Below, piece after piece: positions 28,433 to 37,900 of a DNA stretch of 64,000 nt. The notes beneath the pieces were generated by a model. That model was given only the letters and a program-made list of their open reading frames with translations, was not told the DNA's origin and ran no database searches. Origin of the DNA: Membranihabitans marinus (GTDB taxonomy: Bacteria; Bacteroidota; Bacteroidia; Chitinophagales; Saprospiraceae); assembly GCF_021729155.1 (NCBI RefSeq), contig NZ_JAJQYA010000017.1:1-64000 (forward strand), read 5' to 3'. Position 1 is the first letter of the stretch, and each line of letters begins with the position of its first letter. The translations under genes and the position numbers were made by a program.

Positions 28433-29413
28433 ATGGAAATACGACCTAGGAGAAATCGAAGCAGCGAAACCATACGATCATTGATTAGAGAAAATCAAGT
28501 GACTTTATCCGACCTTGTCTATCCCATGTTTGTCAAGGACGGAAAAAATATAAAAGAAGAAATCCCCACATTAAAAGGAAATTATAGATTTTCCATCGAT
28601 GAATTACTTCAAGAAATAGAATCTTGTGTAGACCTAGGTTTAAGAACTTTCATGCTATTCCCTGCTGTAGAAGAGTCTTTAAAAGATAGTTTTGCCAGCT
28701 ATAGTTATCACAGTGACAATTTTTATTTAAAAGCGGCCACAGCTATTAAAAAAGCTTTTCCAGAGGTCTGTCTTATCAGTGATGTGGCCATGGATCCCTA
28801 CAGTACTGATGGTCACGATGGATTGGTAAAGGATGGTCGCATACTCAATGATGAGACCCTACCCATCCTCGCTCAAATGTCTGTGGCCCAAGCCAGAGCC
28901 GGCTTTGATATTATCGGCCCATCGGACATGATGGATGGTAGAATCCTATATATTCGAAAAGCTCTAGATGAGGCTGGTTTCACCGACACTGGAATCATGT
29001 CCTATACGGTAAAATATGCCAGTGCTTTCTACGGTCCATTTAGAGATGCGCTCAATTCCGCTCCTAAATTTGGAGATAAAAAGACTTATCAAATGGATCC
29101 TGCCAACAGTCGAGAAGCTTTCCGAGAAGCACAGTTGGATGCCGACGAAGGAGCTGATTTTCTAATGGTCAAACCGGCTGTCCATTATCTAGATGTCATA
29201 CAAACTTTAAAACAAAACTTCGATCTTCCAATAGCAGCATACCACGTATCTGGTGAATATGCTCTCCTTAAGTCGGGAGCTGAACAAGGTTTATTGGATT
29301 TGGAAACAGCGGTTAAAGAAACTCTTATCTGTTTAAAAAGAGCGGGATGTGATATCATCATCACTTATTTTGCCAAACAATATGCACAATGGGGAAAAAA
29401 TAATTTAGGATGA
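28433..29413 (+). CDS. hemB: Delta-aminolevulinic acid dehydratase (porphobilinogen synthase)
   Basis: A 326-residue enzyme joining two 5-aminolevulinates to porphobilinogen. The two active-site lysines are K194 (YTVKYAS) and K247 (MVKPAV). The metal-binding stretch reads DPYSTDGHDG (121-130) with no cysteines, so this is the Mg-type rather than the zinc-type enzyme. It overlaps the next gene by 4 bp and is two genes ahead of hemD, forming a heme cluster. Confidence 0.97.
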   Translation: MEIRPRRNRSSETIRSLIRENQVTLSDLVYPMFVKDGKNIKEEIPTLKGNYRFSIDELLQEIESCVDLGLRTFMLFPAVEESLKDSFASYSYHSDNFYLKAATAIKKAFPEVCLISDVAMDPYSTDGHDGLVKDGRILNDETLPILAQMSVAQARAGFDIIGPSDMMDGRILYIRKALDEAGFTDTGIMSYTVKYASAFYGPFRDALNSAPKFGDKKTYQMDPANSREAFREAQLDADEGADFLMVKPAVHYLDVIQTLKQNFDLPIAAYHVSGEYALLKSGAEQGLLDLETAVKETLICLKRAGCDIIITYFAKQYAQWGKNNLG

Positions 29414-30501
29414 ATAAGCAATACATAATATTTTTTTTCATCTTATTTATGGCATCGCTGTCTTCGTCGGTATATGGACAGAATCCATTTGAGATTAAGT
29501 CACGCAAAAATATAAATTCGACTAAAGACTCAGTTTCACCAGTGGATCGCCCTTCTGCAGACACAATTATTCTAAAAAATTCCACCGACAATGAAACTCC
29601 AGAATTGGAAGTTATACCAGAGTCGGAAGTTAATCAGATACCAAGACCATCTATAAATGAGAAGGATAAAAATGCATTTAATATTAATCCGCCTTCAGAC
29701 AGTGGTACAGCATTGCCTGAAATAGAAGAAAATATCCCTCCACTTGACCATGATTCAGTTACGGAATCCATCATAGCGTCCCCGGCAAAGGATACGGAGG
29801 ATGAGGAATCTCTTCTAAATAAAATACTCCCTCAAGATACGAGTGAAAACCAAGAAGAATCTATCACCCATGTCGAATATTGGGCCTTTATCCTTGACCT
29901 ACTTCTCCTTTTACTTACTACGGGCTTGTTTTTGTATGATAGAGAAATTTTTAACAACATAAGAAAGGCCAGTGTACAAGAAAATTTGTTGCGCTATATA
30001 TATAGAGACATGTATATTCGCAAACCGTATCCATTTTATTACTTAAATATTATTTACCTCCTTGGCTTTAGTTATTTCATATACAAAGTTGGAGTGGCCT
30101 ATAAATTCGATCCATCATTCATTAATTATCTAATAATTCTAGCCTGTCTCACCCTTTTATTTTTTATAAAACACATACTTCTTCATATACTTTCTAATAT
30201 TTCGGATAATTCCTTTGAAATTAAATTTTATCAATATTGGTTAATTTTATTTTCAGGACTTATGGGAATAATTATCATTCCCGTAATACTAATGTTATCT
30301 GTATTTAATACCGCACTAATCAAAAATACCATAATAATATTAGGAATTTTAGTCATTTTGCTATATTTATACAGACTAGCTAAAAGTGTAATCCATGGAA
30401 GATTCTATATAACAAAACATGTTTTTCATTTTTTTCTGTATTTTTGTGCCGTCGAAATAATACCACTCTGTTTGGTATATCGATTTCTGACACCTTTTTA
30501 A
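29410..30501 (+). CDS. DUF4271 domain membrane protein
   Basis: A 363-residue protein with a signal peptide (cut after VYGQ), an acidic low-complexity periplasmic segment (about 25-150) and about six membrane spans (about 155-360). The membrane part matches the DUF4271 family, which lies next to hemD throughout Bacteroidota; the role is unknown. It is translationally coupled to hemB. Confidence 0.8.
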   Translation: MNKQYIIFFFILFMASLSSSVYGQNPFEIKSRKNINSTKDSVSPVDRPSADTIILKNSTDNETPELEVIPESEVNQIPRPSINEKDKNAFNINPPSDSGTALPEIEENIPPLDHDSVTESIIASPAKDTEDEESLLNKILPQDTSENQEESITHVEYWAFILDLLLLLLTTGLFLYDREIFNNIRKASVQENLLRYIYRDMYIRKPYPFYYLNIIYLLGFSYFIYKVGVAYKFDPSFINYLIILACLTLLFFIKHILLHILSNISDNSFEIKFYQYWLILFSGLMGIIIIPVILMLSVFNTALIKNTIIILGILVILLYLYRLAKSVIHGRFYITKHVFHFFLYFCAVEIIPLCLVYRFLTPF

Positions 30502-30526
30502 AAGCTAAAAAAAATAGTATTTTAGC

Positions 30527-31309
30527 ATGGCGACAAAAACACAGATAGAAACAAATTCAAGTTCTTTGGCCGTAAAATCTATTCTGGTCTCGCAACCAAA
30601 ACCAGAGAGATCTCCCTATTACAAATTGGAAGAAAAATACGGTATTAAGATTGACTGGAGGCCCTTTATTCACGTGGAACCAGTATCTGAGAAAGAATTT
30701 AGAAAGACCAGGATCAAGCCTGATGAATTCACAGCAATCATTTTCACTAGTCGGAATTCCATAGATCACTTCTTTGGGCTTTGCGAGGAAATGAGGATTA
30801 AGATGTCAGCAGATACCAAGTATTTTTGTATTTCTGCTACATTGGCTAATTACTTGCAAAAATTCATTGTCTATCGAAAGAGAAAAGTCTTTGTAGGCAA
30901 GCGATTAATCAGTGATTTAGAGCCTTATTTCAAAAAGCATAAATCTGAGAAATATCTTCTACCCACTTCCAATTTGGGAAGTCAACCCGTGCAGGATTTC
31001 CTCAGTTCTATGTCTATCAACTATAAGGAGGCCATGATGTACCGAACGGTGAGCAGTGATCTTTCTGATTTGGCTGATATCACCTATGACATATTGGTGT
31101 TTTTCAGTCCTTTGGGAATTCAATCTCTCTATGACAATTTCCCTGATTTCAAGCAAAACAATACCAGATTGGCTGTATTTGGAAACAGTACGAGCCAAGC
31201 CGTATTGGAAAAGGGATTAGAGATAAACATTAAAGCTCCTTCCACTGAAGCTCCTTCAATGTCAATGGCGCTTGAAAATTACATAAAAGAAATAAACGGA
31301 GAAGAGTAA
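30527..31309 (+). CDS. hemD: Uroporphyrinogen-III synthase
   Basis: A 260-residue HemD-fold protein that would close hydroxymethylbilane to uroporphyrinogen III. The family is poorly conserved; support comes from VKSILVSQPKPE at the start, FTSRNSIDHFF and the two-lobed pattern ending in FFSPLGIQSL plus the genomic pairing with DUF4271 and hemB. The stop TAA (31307-31309) is followed directly by TT, which matters for the Nudix start. Confidence 0.88.
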   Translation: MATKTQIETNSSSLAVKSILVSQPKPERSPYYKLEEKYGIKIDWRPFIHVEPVSEKEFRKTRIKPDEFTAIIFTSRNSIDHFFGLCEEMRIKMSADTKYFCISATLANYLQKFIVYRKRKVFVGKRLISDLEPYFKKHKSEKYLLPTSNLGSQPVQDFLSSMSINYKEAMMYRTVSSDLSDLADITYDILVFFSPLGIQSLYDNFPDFKQNNTRLAVFGNSTSQAVLEKGLEINIKAPSTEAPSMSMALENYIKEINGEE

Positions 31310-31353
31310 TTATAAATTATTACGATATACAGTCTTTATTTAAAGATGACGGA

Positions 31354-31393
31354 AAAATTCGCCTAGTAGGTCATAGTGACCTAGGCGAATTTT
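31354..31393 (+). other. Strong hairpin between hemD and the Nudix box
   Basis: A perfect 13-bp stem (31354-31366 with 31381-31393) with an A-rich left foot and TTTT on the right, and an inner GTCA/TGAC stem. It looks like a bidirectional terminator yet lies in an open frame that continues into the Nudix protein. Confidence 0.6.
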
Positions 31394-31449
31394 CTCGTTA
31401 TTATAATCAACATTCCACAGCAGTTGATATATCCGCCCAACCCGCTAGT

Positions 31450-31962
31450 GTGGTTTTACTTATTCACCAAGCGAAAAATATCCCTCAGATCAGTTTTATA
31501 GTGAGAGCAAGTCATCCCAATGACGAATTTCATGGTGGACAGATGGCCTTTCCAGGTGGGAAACAAGAAATAGGGGAATCTTTAGAAGACTGTGCAAAAA
31601 GGGAAATGGCTGAAGAAATAGGGATACAACTCAGTGAACATCACCCACTCTACCCTCTGACCCCACTTTATATTGCTGTGAGTAATTTTATAGTTCACCC
31701 CTATGTAGCTTTTTTAGATATTGAACCAAAATTCAATATGGACAGTAGTGAAATAGCAGAAATAATAACTATACCCCTAACCAAACTTTCTTCGAATTTT
31801 AAAATAGAACACAAGGATTGGGTAGCTAGAAAACGTCACTTTAAAAACATTCCTTATTACGATATCCAAGGTCATACCTTGTGGGGAGCTACCGCAATTA
31901 TCTTTACCGAATTTTTGTCCATATTGCGAAAGGGTTTACCATTGAGCTCTCGTAATTCATAA
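31450..31962 (+). CDS. Nudix hydrolase, likely CoA pyrophosphatase type; start uncertain
   Basis: The Nudix box is intact: GGKQEIGESLEDCAKREMAE followed by EIG, preceded by GGQMAFPGG as in NudL-type CoA pyrophosphatases. The first standard start in frame is GTG at 31450, which begins directly at the first beta strand. The same frame stays open back to 31276 and codes for a plausible N-terminal segment (RLVGHSDLGEFSRYY and onward), but contains no ATG, GTG or TTG. An ATT at 31309 overlaps the hemD stop by one base, where ATG would be expected for a coupled gene. A 13-bp hairpin (31354-31393) lies in the extension. Confidence 0.82.
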   Translation: MVLLIHQAKNIPQISFIVRASHPNDEFHGGQMAFPGGKQEIGESLEDCAKREMAEEIGIQLSEHHPLYPLTPLYIAVSNFIVHPYVAFLDIEPKFNMDSSEIAEIITIPLTKLSSNFKIEHKDWVARKRHFKNIPYYDIQGHTLWGATAIIFTEFLSILRKGLPLSSRNS

Positions 31963-32061
31963 TTATTCAATCCTATCTTATATTCTTAGTCATTTCGTAT
32001 ATTTAGCTATAATACGATTTACATTTTATGATGACGGAAAAGATTTTGAAAATATTTGGAG
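31963..32061. other. Spacer between Nudix gene and hairpin array
   Basis: AT-rich sequence without a gene. A stretch near 32036-32061 leads into the array. No terminator with a T run is seen. Confidence 0.3.
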
Positions 32062-32431
32062 TTAGACGAGGCTACGACTGAATGAAGCTCACGACCGAAT
32101 GTAGTTCGAAGAACCGTAGACCTTAAATAGGTCTACGATGAGGGAGCCACGACCGCTGTGTCGTGGGTGGGTAGGGAAAGACCGTAAATCGGTCAATGAT
32201 GAAGGAGCCAAAACCTCCGTGTTTTGGGAGGGATTGCCAGCATAGCCGTAGCTACGGCGTGATTGAGTAAAGTTGCCACAATGGCAACCAAAGGTCGTAA
32301 ATCGACCTTTGACGAAGATGACCGAATGTAGTTGCTCTTTAGAGCAACTCGATGGACTAAATGTCCATCGGATGAGGGAACCGGAGCCACTGCGCTCCGG
32401 GTGGGTTCGCCACTGTGCCGAGGCGTGATTG
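32062..32431 (+). repeat. Array of hairpin modules with conserved loops and variable stems
   Basis: About eleven hairpins are packed in 370 bp. Type 2 hairpins share the loop TAAAT with unrelated stems: 32115-32137, 32180-32194, 32290-32310, 32350-32370. Type 3 hairpins have 7-bp stems beginning CC and ending GG around a CNCYGY loop: 32147-32166 (CGCTGT), 32208-32227 (CTCCGT), 32381-32400 (CACTGC). Type 1 stems follow GAATGTAG or similar: 32104-32114, 32272-32288, 32331-32348. A further GCC-loop-GGC followed by GTGATTG occurs at 32245-32265 and 32408-32431. Linkers GATGAGGGA and GTGGG recur. Stems covary while loops and linkers are kept. There is no gene: frames are broken in every direction apart from a short shadow frame. 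Confidence 0.85.
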
Positions 32432-32621
32432 CCCTGGAATTCCTTGTTAAGATACTACTACCAGTATAGCATTACGTCTTAATCCACAATATTTAAGCCT
32501 CAATGCATTGCGGCTCTACAATAAATCGAAAGATTTCCGTTAATTATAAATGTAATTCGTTTAAATACCAAGTGAAATTCACTATTTGTGATGTAAAGGA
32601 AAAAATAAAAACTTTATCACT
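32432..32621. other. Spacer after the hairpin array
   Basis: AT-rich sequence leading to the HEAT-like gene. No promoter with both boxes and no small gene could be supported. Confidence 0.3.
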
Positions 32622-33176
32622 ATGACAACTCAATCATTGATGACATCGCTTTCTACCTTAAGTCCTCATCGCGAAAATCGACTTCAATTGACGCAACAAG
32701 TTATTGAAAACGGTGATATTGAGAACTTATTCGCGATTTGTTTAAAAGTAGAATCCCCATATCATACAAAAGCTTGGTGGATTTTGGAATGGGTATTGGC
32801 ATCGGATCGCGAATATCTATTAACATACGGACCTCTTATTGTTCGGAAAATGACTTTAATAAAAGAAGAATCAGCTTTGCGTCCAATGGTAAAAATCCTG
32901 TGTTCATGGACAAAGTCTCAAATAAAAAACGATGCCATAGCTATCCCACAACAAGATATGGATACTATGATCGAATCTGGTTTTGACTGGCTAATAACCG
33001 ATGTTCAAGTAGCCATTAAGGTCCATGCCATGGAAATGTTAAGCCTCATAATGAAATGGAATGACTGGATCATTCATCCTCTAGCTGATGTATTGAGTAA
33101 GGGCATTCAAGAACACAGTCCCGCCTATAAAGCTAGAGCATCTAAAATTTTAAAAAAAATAAAAAAACAGATTTAA
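32622..33176 (+). CDS. HEAT-like helical protein of unknown function
   Basis: A 184-residue protein predicted to be all helical, with repeating amphipathic pairs such as TKAWWILEWVLASD and VAIKVHAMEMLSLI that suggest a HEAT/ARM-type solenoid of about four repeats. Similar short proteins in Bacteroidota have been labelled adenylosuccinate lyase without basis. No catalytic motif is seen. It ends 4 bp inside the convergent CNNM gene and follows the hairpin array. Confidence 0.65.
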   Translation: MTTQSLMTSLSTLSPHRENRLQLTQQVIENGDIENLFAICLKVESPYHTKAWWILEWVLASDREYLLTYGPLIVRKMTLIKEESALRPMVKILCSWTKSQIKNDAIAIPQQDMDTMIESGFDWLITDVQVAIKVHAMEMLSLIMKWNDWIIHPLADVLSKGIQEHSPAYKARASKILKKIKKQI

Positions 33177-34423
33177 AGCTGATGCTTTACCACTCGGACT
33201 ACTTCTATTTTTTTCTCGTCCACTTTCTCGAGGGTAAAAGTAAAACCTGCTAATTCAACCACTTCTTTTTCTTCGGGAATATCCCCTAAAGTCATGACCA
33301 AATATCCTGACAAGGTAGAATACTCTCCTTCTGGTATTTGCAGTATAGGATATTTTTCATTGATATCATCCACCTTCATTCGACCGGAAAAAATATATTC
33401 GTATTCAGATATCTTTTGATCCATAACCAAATCATCTTCATCGTGCTCATCTTCGATATCCCCAAATATTTCTTCGACGATGTCCTCTAGAGAAATCAAA
33501 CCAGATACAGATCCAAATTCATCGACAACGCAAGCAATATTTTGATTATTCAGGATAAAATTATTTAAAGCTGTGGTCACCATCATGGTCTCTGGAATAA
33601 AGGGAACATCGAGAATTAAAGGCTTAATTTTATCGGGATGATGTAATAATTGCAAATGGTGGACATAGCCCAGAATGTTTTCTATATCTTGATCGTATAT
33701 CAATATTCTCGACAACTTGGATTCATTGAACATTTGTCTCAATTCGTCGACGCTAGCCTCTACATCGAGGGCTATAATTTCCGTCCTGGGAATCATGCAT
33801 GATTTAATCTTGATATTACTTAGATTCAATGCATTTTTGAATAAATCAGTATCTATTTCATATTCTATATCAGATTGGACATTGCTATTGACTAGATTTT
33901 CCAAATCGACCTTGGAGAAAGTGCGATCATCGGTCTCAATAGAATCCTTTACAAACAATCGAATCAACAAGGTAGAACCTCCCATCATGATTTTCGAAGG
34001 TATTGAAAATAAATACTGAAAGAACAACAGTGGATAGACAAACAATTCTACAAATTCATTGGCATATAGCCTTCCCATAGTTTTGGGTAAAAATTCTCCA
34101 AATAACAATACCACGATGGTGGTCAAAACAGTGACTACTAGCAATAGTGTAAGTCCACTGCCCAAAAATGGTGAAAGCACGGGATCAAAAAGCTTAGATA
34201 CCGCGTAGGTAAATATAACTAGAGCAATATTGTTTCCCACCAATAAAGTAGACAATACCGTCTGCGGTTTATCGTAAAACCGAGCCAATATTTTCGCACG
34301 ACGGCTATCTTCCTTTCTCTGGATTTCTACCTTCAGTTTATTGGCCGAGATAAATGCCATCTCCATTCCACTAAAGAAGGCTGAAAGCAATAAAAAGATT
34401 ATAATAATTACATAGCTCATCAT
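33173..34423 (-). CDS. CNNM/CorC-HlyC family transporter (hemolysin-family protein)
   Basis: A 416-residue membrane protein: DUF21 transmembrane domain (about 1-180, beginning with FSGMEMAFISANKLK), a CBS pair (about 200-320, including CMIPRTEI and DEFGSVSGLISLEDIVEE), and a C-terminal CorC/HlyC domain. The family is linked to magnesium or cobalt efflux. It follows lptC by 2 bp, so the two are cotranscribed. Confidence 0.92.
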   Translation of the reverse strand: MMSYVIIIIFLLLSAFFSGMEMAFISANKLKVEIQRKEDSRRAKILARFYDKPQTVLSTLLVGNNIALVIFTYAVSKLFDPVLSPFLGSGLTLLLVVTVLTTIVVLLFGEFLPKTMGRLYANEFVELFVYPLLFFQYLFSIPSKIMMGGSTLLIRLFVKDSIETDDRTFSKVDLENLVNSNVQSDIEYEIDTDLFKNALNLSNIKIKSCMIPRTEIIALDVEASVDELRQMFNESKLSRILIYDQDIENILGYVHHLQLLHHPDKIKPLILDVPFIPETMMVTTALNNFILNNQNIACVVDEFGSVSGLISLEDIVEEIFGDIEDEHDEDDLVMDQKISEYEYIFSGRMKVDDINEKYPILQIPEGEYSTLSGYLVMTLGDIPEEKEVVELAGFTFTLEKVDEKKIEVVRVVKHQL

Positions 34424-34425
34424 CT

Positions 34426-34974
34426 CTATTTTAACACACCTTCCAATTGAGGAATTGGTGTTTTGCCTGTTGTCTTCTCAAAACTTATTTCCGTAAAATC
34501 TTGGTTGGCCTTAAATCCATATCCGTATATAATCTCGTTGGGCCTTGTTAGCTTAGCAAAACGATCGGTATATATTATACTCTTGCGTTCGTTCCAATTT
34601 AGCTCACTAGTCTCTAGTTTTTCCCCCAAGGTATTTTGAAAGACTACATTGTCGGTTGCCGTAACTATATATTGGTCGGGTACGCGCTCGGCATAATCTG
34701 CTGTCAACTTGGCATATTTCTCCTCTCCTTCCTGATAAAAGTCGACTATGATTCCTTTGGGGAAGACATCCTTACTAGGATTTCCTTGATACCTTTTAAG
34801 TTCCGGTGCCGATAAGGTCATTAGTTTTTGACCACCATCAGTATAATTCATTTCTATTTCGTAGCCTATCTCAGCACCATCATCCAGATCATCATACTGA
34901 TTGGAATCTATATTTGTTGGATCGCATCCACAAATTAAACTTATAATTACCCAAGCAAAAATACTTCTTTTCAT
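34426..34974 (-). CDS. lptC: LPS export ABC transporter periplasmic protein LptC
   Basis: A 182-residue lipoprotein (lipobox ICGC, C17) with the beta-jellyroll pattern of LptC: repeated short strands including LTADYAERVPDQYIVTATD and the C-terminal SELNWNERKSIIYT seen in Bacteroidota members. LptC accepts LPS from LptB2FG and passes it to LptA. It lies between the T9SS cargo gene (3 bp) and the CNNM gene. Confidence 0.86.
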   Translation of the reverse strand: MKRSIFAWVIISLICGCDPTNIDSNQYDDLDDGAEIGYEIEMNYTDGGQKLMTLSAPELKRYQGNPSKDVFPKGIIVDFYQEGEEKYAKLTADYAERVPDQYIVTATDNVVFQNTLGEKLETSELNWNERKSIIYTDRFAKLTRPNEIIYGYGFKANQDFTEISFEKTTGKTPIPQLEGVLK

Positions 34975-34977
34975 AAT

Positions 34978-37900
34978 CTAGTTCAAAAGTACAATTTCTC
35001 CGGAAATTAATTTAGTAACTCCATCCAAATACATTATTTCTGCGGTATAGACATAAACACCAGGCATAAGGTGTTCCCCGTTTGCCAAACCATTCCACCC
35101 CAAAGTATAGTCATTGGGCAGAAAGGAGGCTTTGGTGAACAATAGATTCCCCCACCGATCAAACACATTAAACTCCAACACTTGCGACACGTGAGGGCCA
35201 GCATAAACGGTTACACTGCCATTGGGACCATCTCTAGAAGGAATTAATACATTGGGAATACCGACATCTCTTATAGGATATACCTTGAACCCAAGTTCAT
35301 CTCTAGCCTCACAACCATTTTCATCTGTTCCTATCAATACAAATGATGAGTTGGAGTAGGGTTGAGCAATTACTTCCTGACAATCTTCACAATCCACTTG
35401 ATCGGCAGGCTGCCATTGCCAAGTTAGCATTCTATCATCGGGAATGGATTCTGCTTGAAGGAAGACCGTCTGACCCAAATTGAGGACAGAATCACCCACT
35501 ATATTTACAAATAATTCATCGGGTTGACTTAATCCCACATTAATGGAATCTTGACAATTATTTTCATCGGATAAATAGATCACGTATTCACCCGCCGATA
35601 ATCCTTGAAAATCGGGTCCACCTGAACCATTTCCAGAAATGGAATAAGTATAATCTCCACTGCCGCCCATTCCATCAACGATTATAAATCCATCGCGATC
35701 GCCATAACATAGTAAATCCATCTTATCGATAAGATCAAGGGTTAATAATGGAGGTTCTTCAATACTATAATTTCTAATAATACTACAGCCGCTTATATCA
35801 GATACTTCAACCCAAAAGTTCCCTGGTCTCAATCCCTCTACATCTAAAGACATACTTCCAGTATTCCACATAGCAGAATAGCCTGGCCTTCCACCAGCAA
35901 CCTCGATATCAATACTTCCATCGGTTAATCCATAACAAGATATGTTGGTCACTTCTGCCTCTAAGGACAAGGAATCGGGTTGGGTCAGAGTAGTATCGAC
36001 AAAACCGTGACAATCGTCCTGATCTCGTATTCGAATCACATAATCTCCTGCTGGCAGATTGGACAAAATATTATTACTGGTATACACACCATTCAATTGG
36101 TAATCAAATTCGTAAGCCGGCCTCCCTCCTTCTACTAGAATCTCAATCATCCCATTGGATTGTCCGTAACAAATAGGTTCAGTCAGGACAGAATTTCCTA
36201 TGGTAAAATTAATTTCATTGAGATAGTAAGAAGTATCTAAGCTACACCCCATATCATCCATGATGGTGACTTCATAGATGCCAGAAACTAAACCATTTCT
36301 CTCATCCATATTTGTAAATCCCATACCATCGTTGAAATCGTATTGAAAGGGCGGAAAATTCCCATTGGCTACAATGCGAATCCCACCATCCATTCCCCCT
36401 CCACAGGAAGCATTACTTATAATGCTATTAATCTCCAGTGGATCCGGCTCTACAATGGTATAACTTTGAGAAATCACACATCCCGTCTGATTTCTAATGG
36501 TAACTTCGTAATCTCCAGGAGACAAACTGTCCCGTAAAAACTCACTAGCTCCATCGTCCCAAGCTACTAGTTCTATCGGACTAGGAGAATCTATACTAAT
36601 ATCAATCATCCCGTCATCGTATCCGTTACAACTTATTTGATCCACTACATCAGTTATTTCCATGATATCTTCTACGATAATAAAAGTATCGATGGGTGAT
36701 ATACAACCAATATCGCTTTCCAGTGACAGAACGAAAGGTTTATTTCCACCACTGTTGAAACTGATTTCATGGGGTCCTGGACCTTGAAGATCCTCAGAGG
36801 AAGCACCTGGTCCAAAACTCCAGTTGTATTCGATGATGGCCCCACTTGCACTGCGGTCAACAGCGTAGAATTCAATGGGCTCATTGGGACAGTAAATGGG
36901 TTTAGTGTCCAAAAAAACTATTTCTGCATCTGGTGTAGAAAACTCACCACTGCCCCCCCATTCCAATCTAAAACCCGCTCCTGATGCACTAAAATTATTG
37001 ACGACTAAGGCGTATGATTTCCCTGTTTCCATTTGCAATGGAGCCAAAAAATTGTCATCCCCATTGTCACATCCTCGCCATTCCAAATCATCTGTACTAC
37101 CTGTTCTCAATCCTGTAGGTCCGGTACAGGGTTCCCAAACGGAAAAATCAGCACCGACCACTTCACCAGATGCCATACATCGAAGAATATTCTTATCACT
37201 ACAATTGTCTATACCATTGGGCAATTCGTAAACCGCAAAATCGAGATCATCAGTAGGATTGATGGGATCTAGGATAAAAGTTAAATCACCATCATTTCTA
37301 GCCACCCATTTAAACCAAACACTGGACACTTCAGAATTTCCATCATCACTATTGGTGGTCGGATCTATATCCAAACAACTGTTATCCGCCTCGTCTCTGA
37401 TATCGCCAGAACCAGCTAATTGGTTGACGATTAGCGTTGATTTATCACACAGAACGGTTGCAGTCGGACAATCGGAATCGTATTCGGGAGTAAATTGAAA
37501 ATTACTTACGCAAAGTTGGAAGGTACCTATGTCGTTGGATCGAGATCCAACTCTTAGATAATATTCCCCACCCAACTCAAGGTCCCCAATGGTCAATTCT
37601 ACTAAATTCTGTCCTCTGGCATCGGAATTACAGCCCTTCAATTCAAATCCGTCGCAGGAACCTTGATAAATTGCTATCTGAGGATCGTTTAGACTTCCTC
37701 CTTTCCCCAATCCCACATTACCGCGCACGATAATATTTATATTTTCAAAATTATTTACAAATTTAAACCACACATCTCTATCGTTGGTATCCATAGGGTA
37801 ACAACTCGGATTCTCCACCGTAGAATTAGAATAATTAGCCAAATCATAAAAGCCTTCTGGAGAACAATAATTGATAATGGTATCCAATACTATAGGATTT

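Noticed and set aside
32193-32390. Minus-strand open frame of 65 codons over the hairpin array
   Set aside because: It runs through six hairpins and its residues only mirror the palindromes; no start context or homology is expected.
32062-32431. CRISPR array
   Set aside because: There are no identical repeats with unique spacers; the repeating parts are short loops and linkers around variable palindromes, and no cas genes are present.
32062-32431. Integron attC sites
   Set aside because: Variable stems recall attC, but the GTTRRRY/RYYYAAC boxes and cassette genes are missing.
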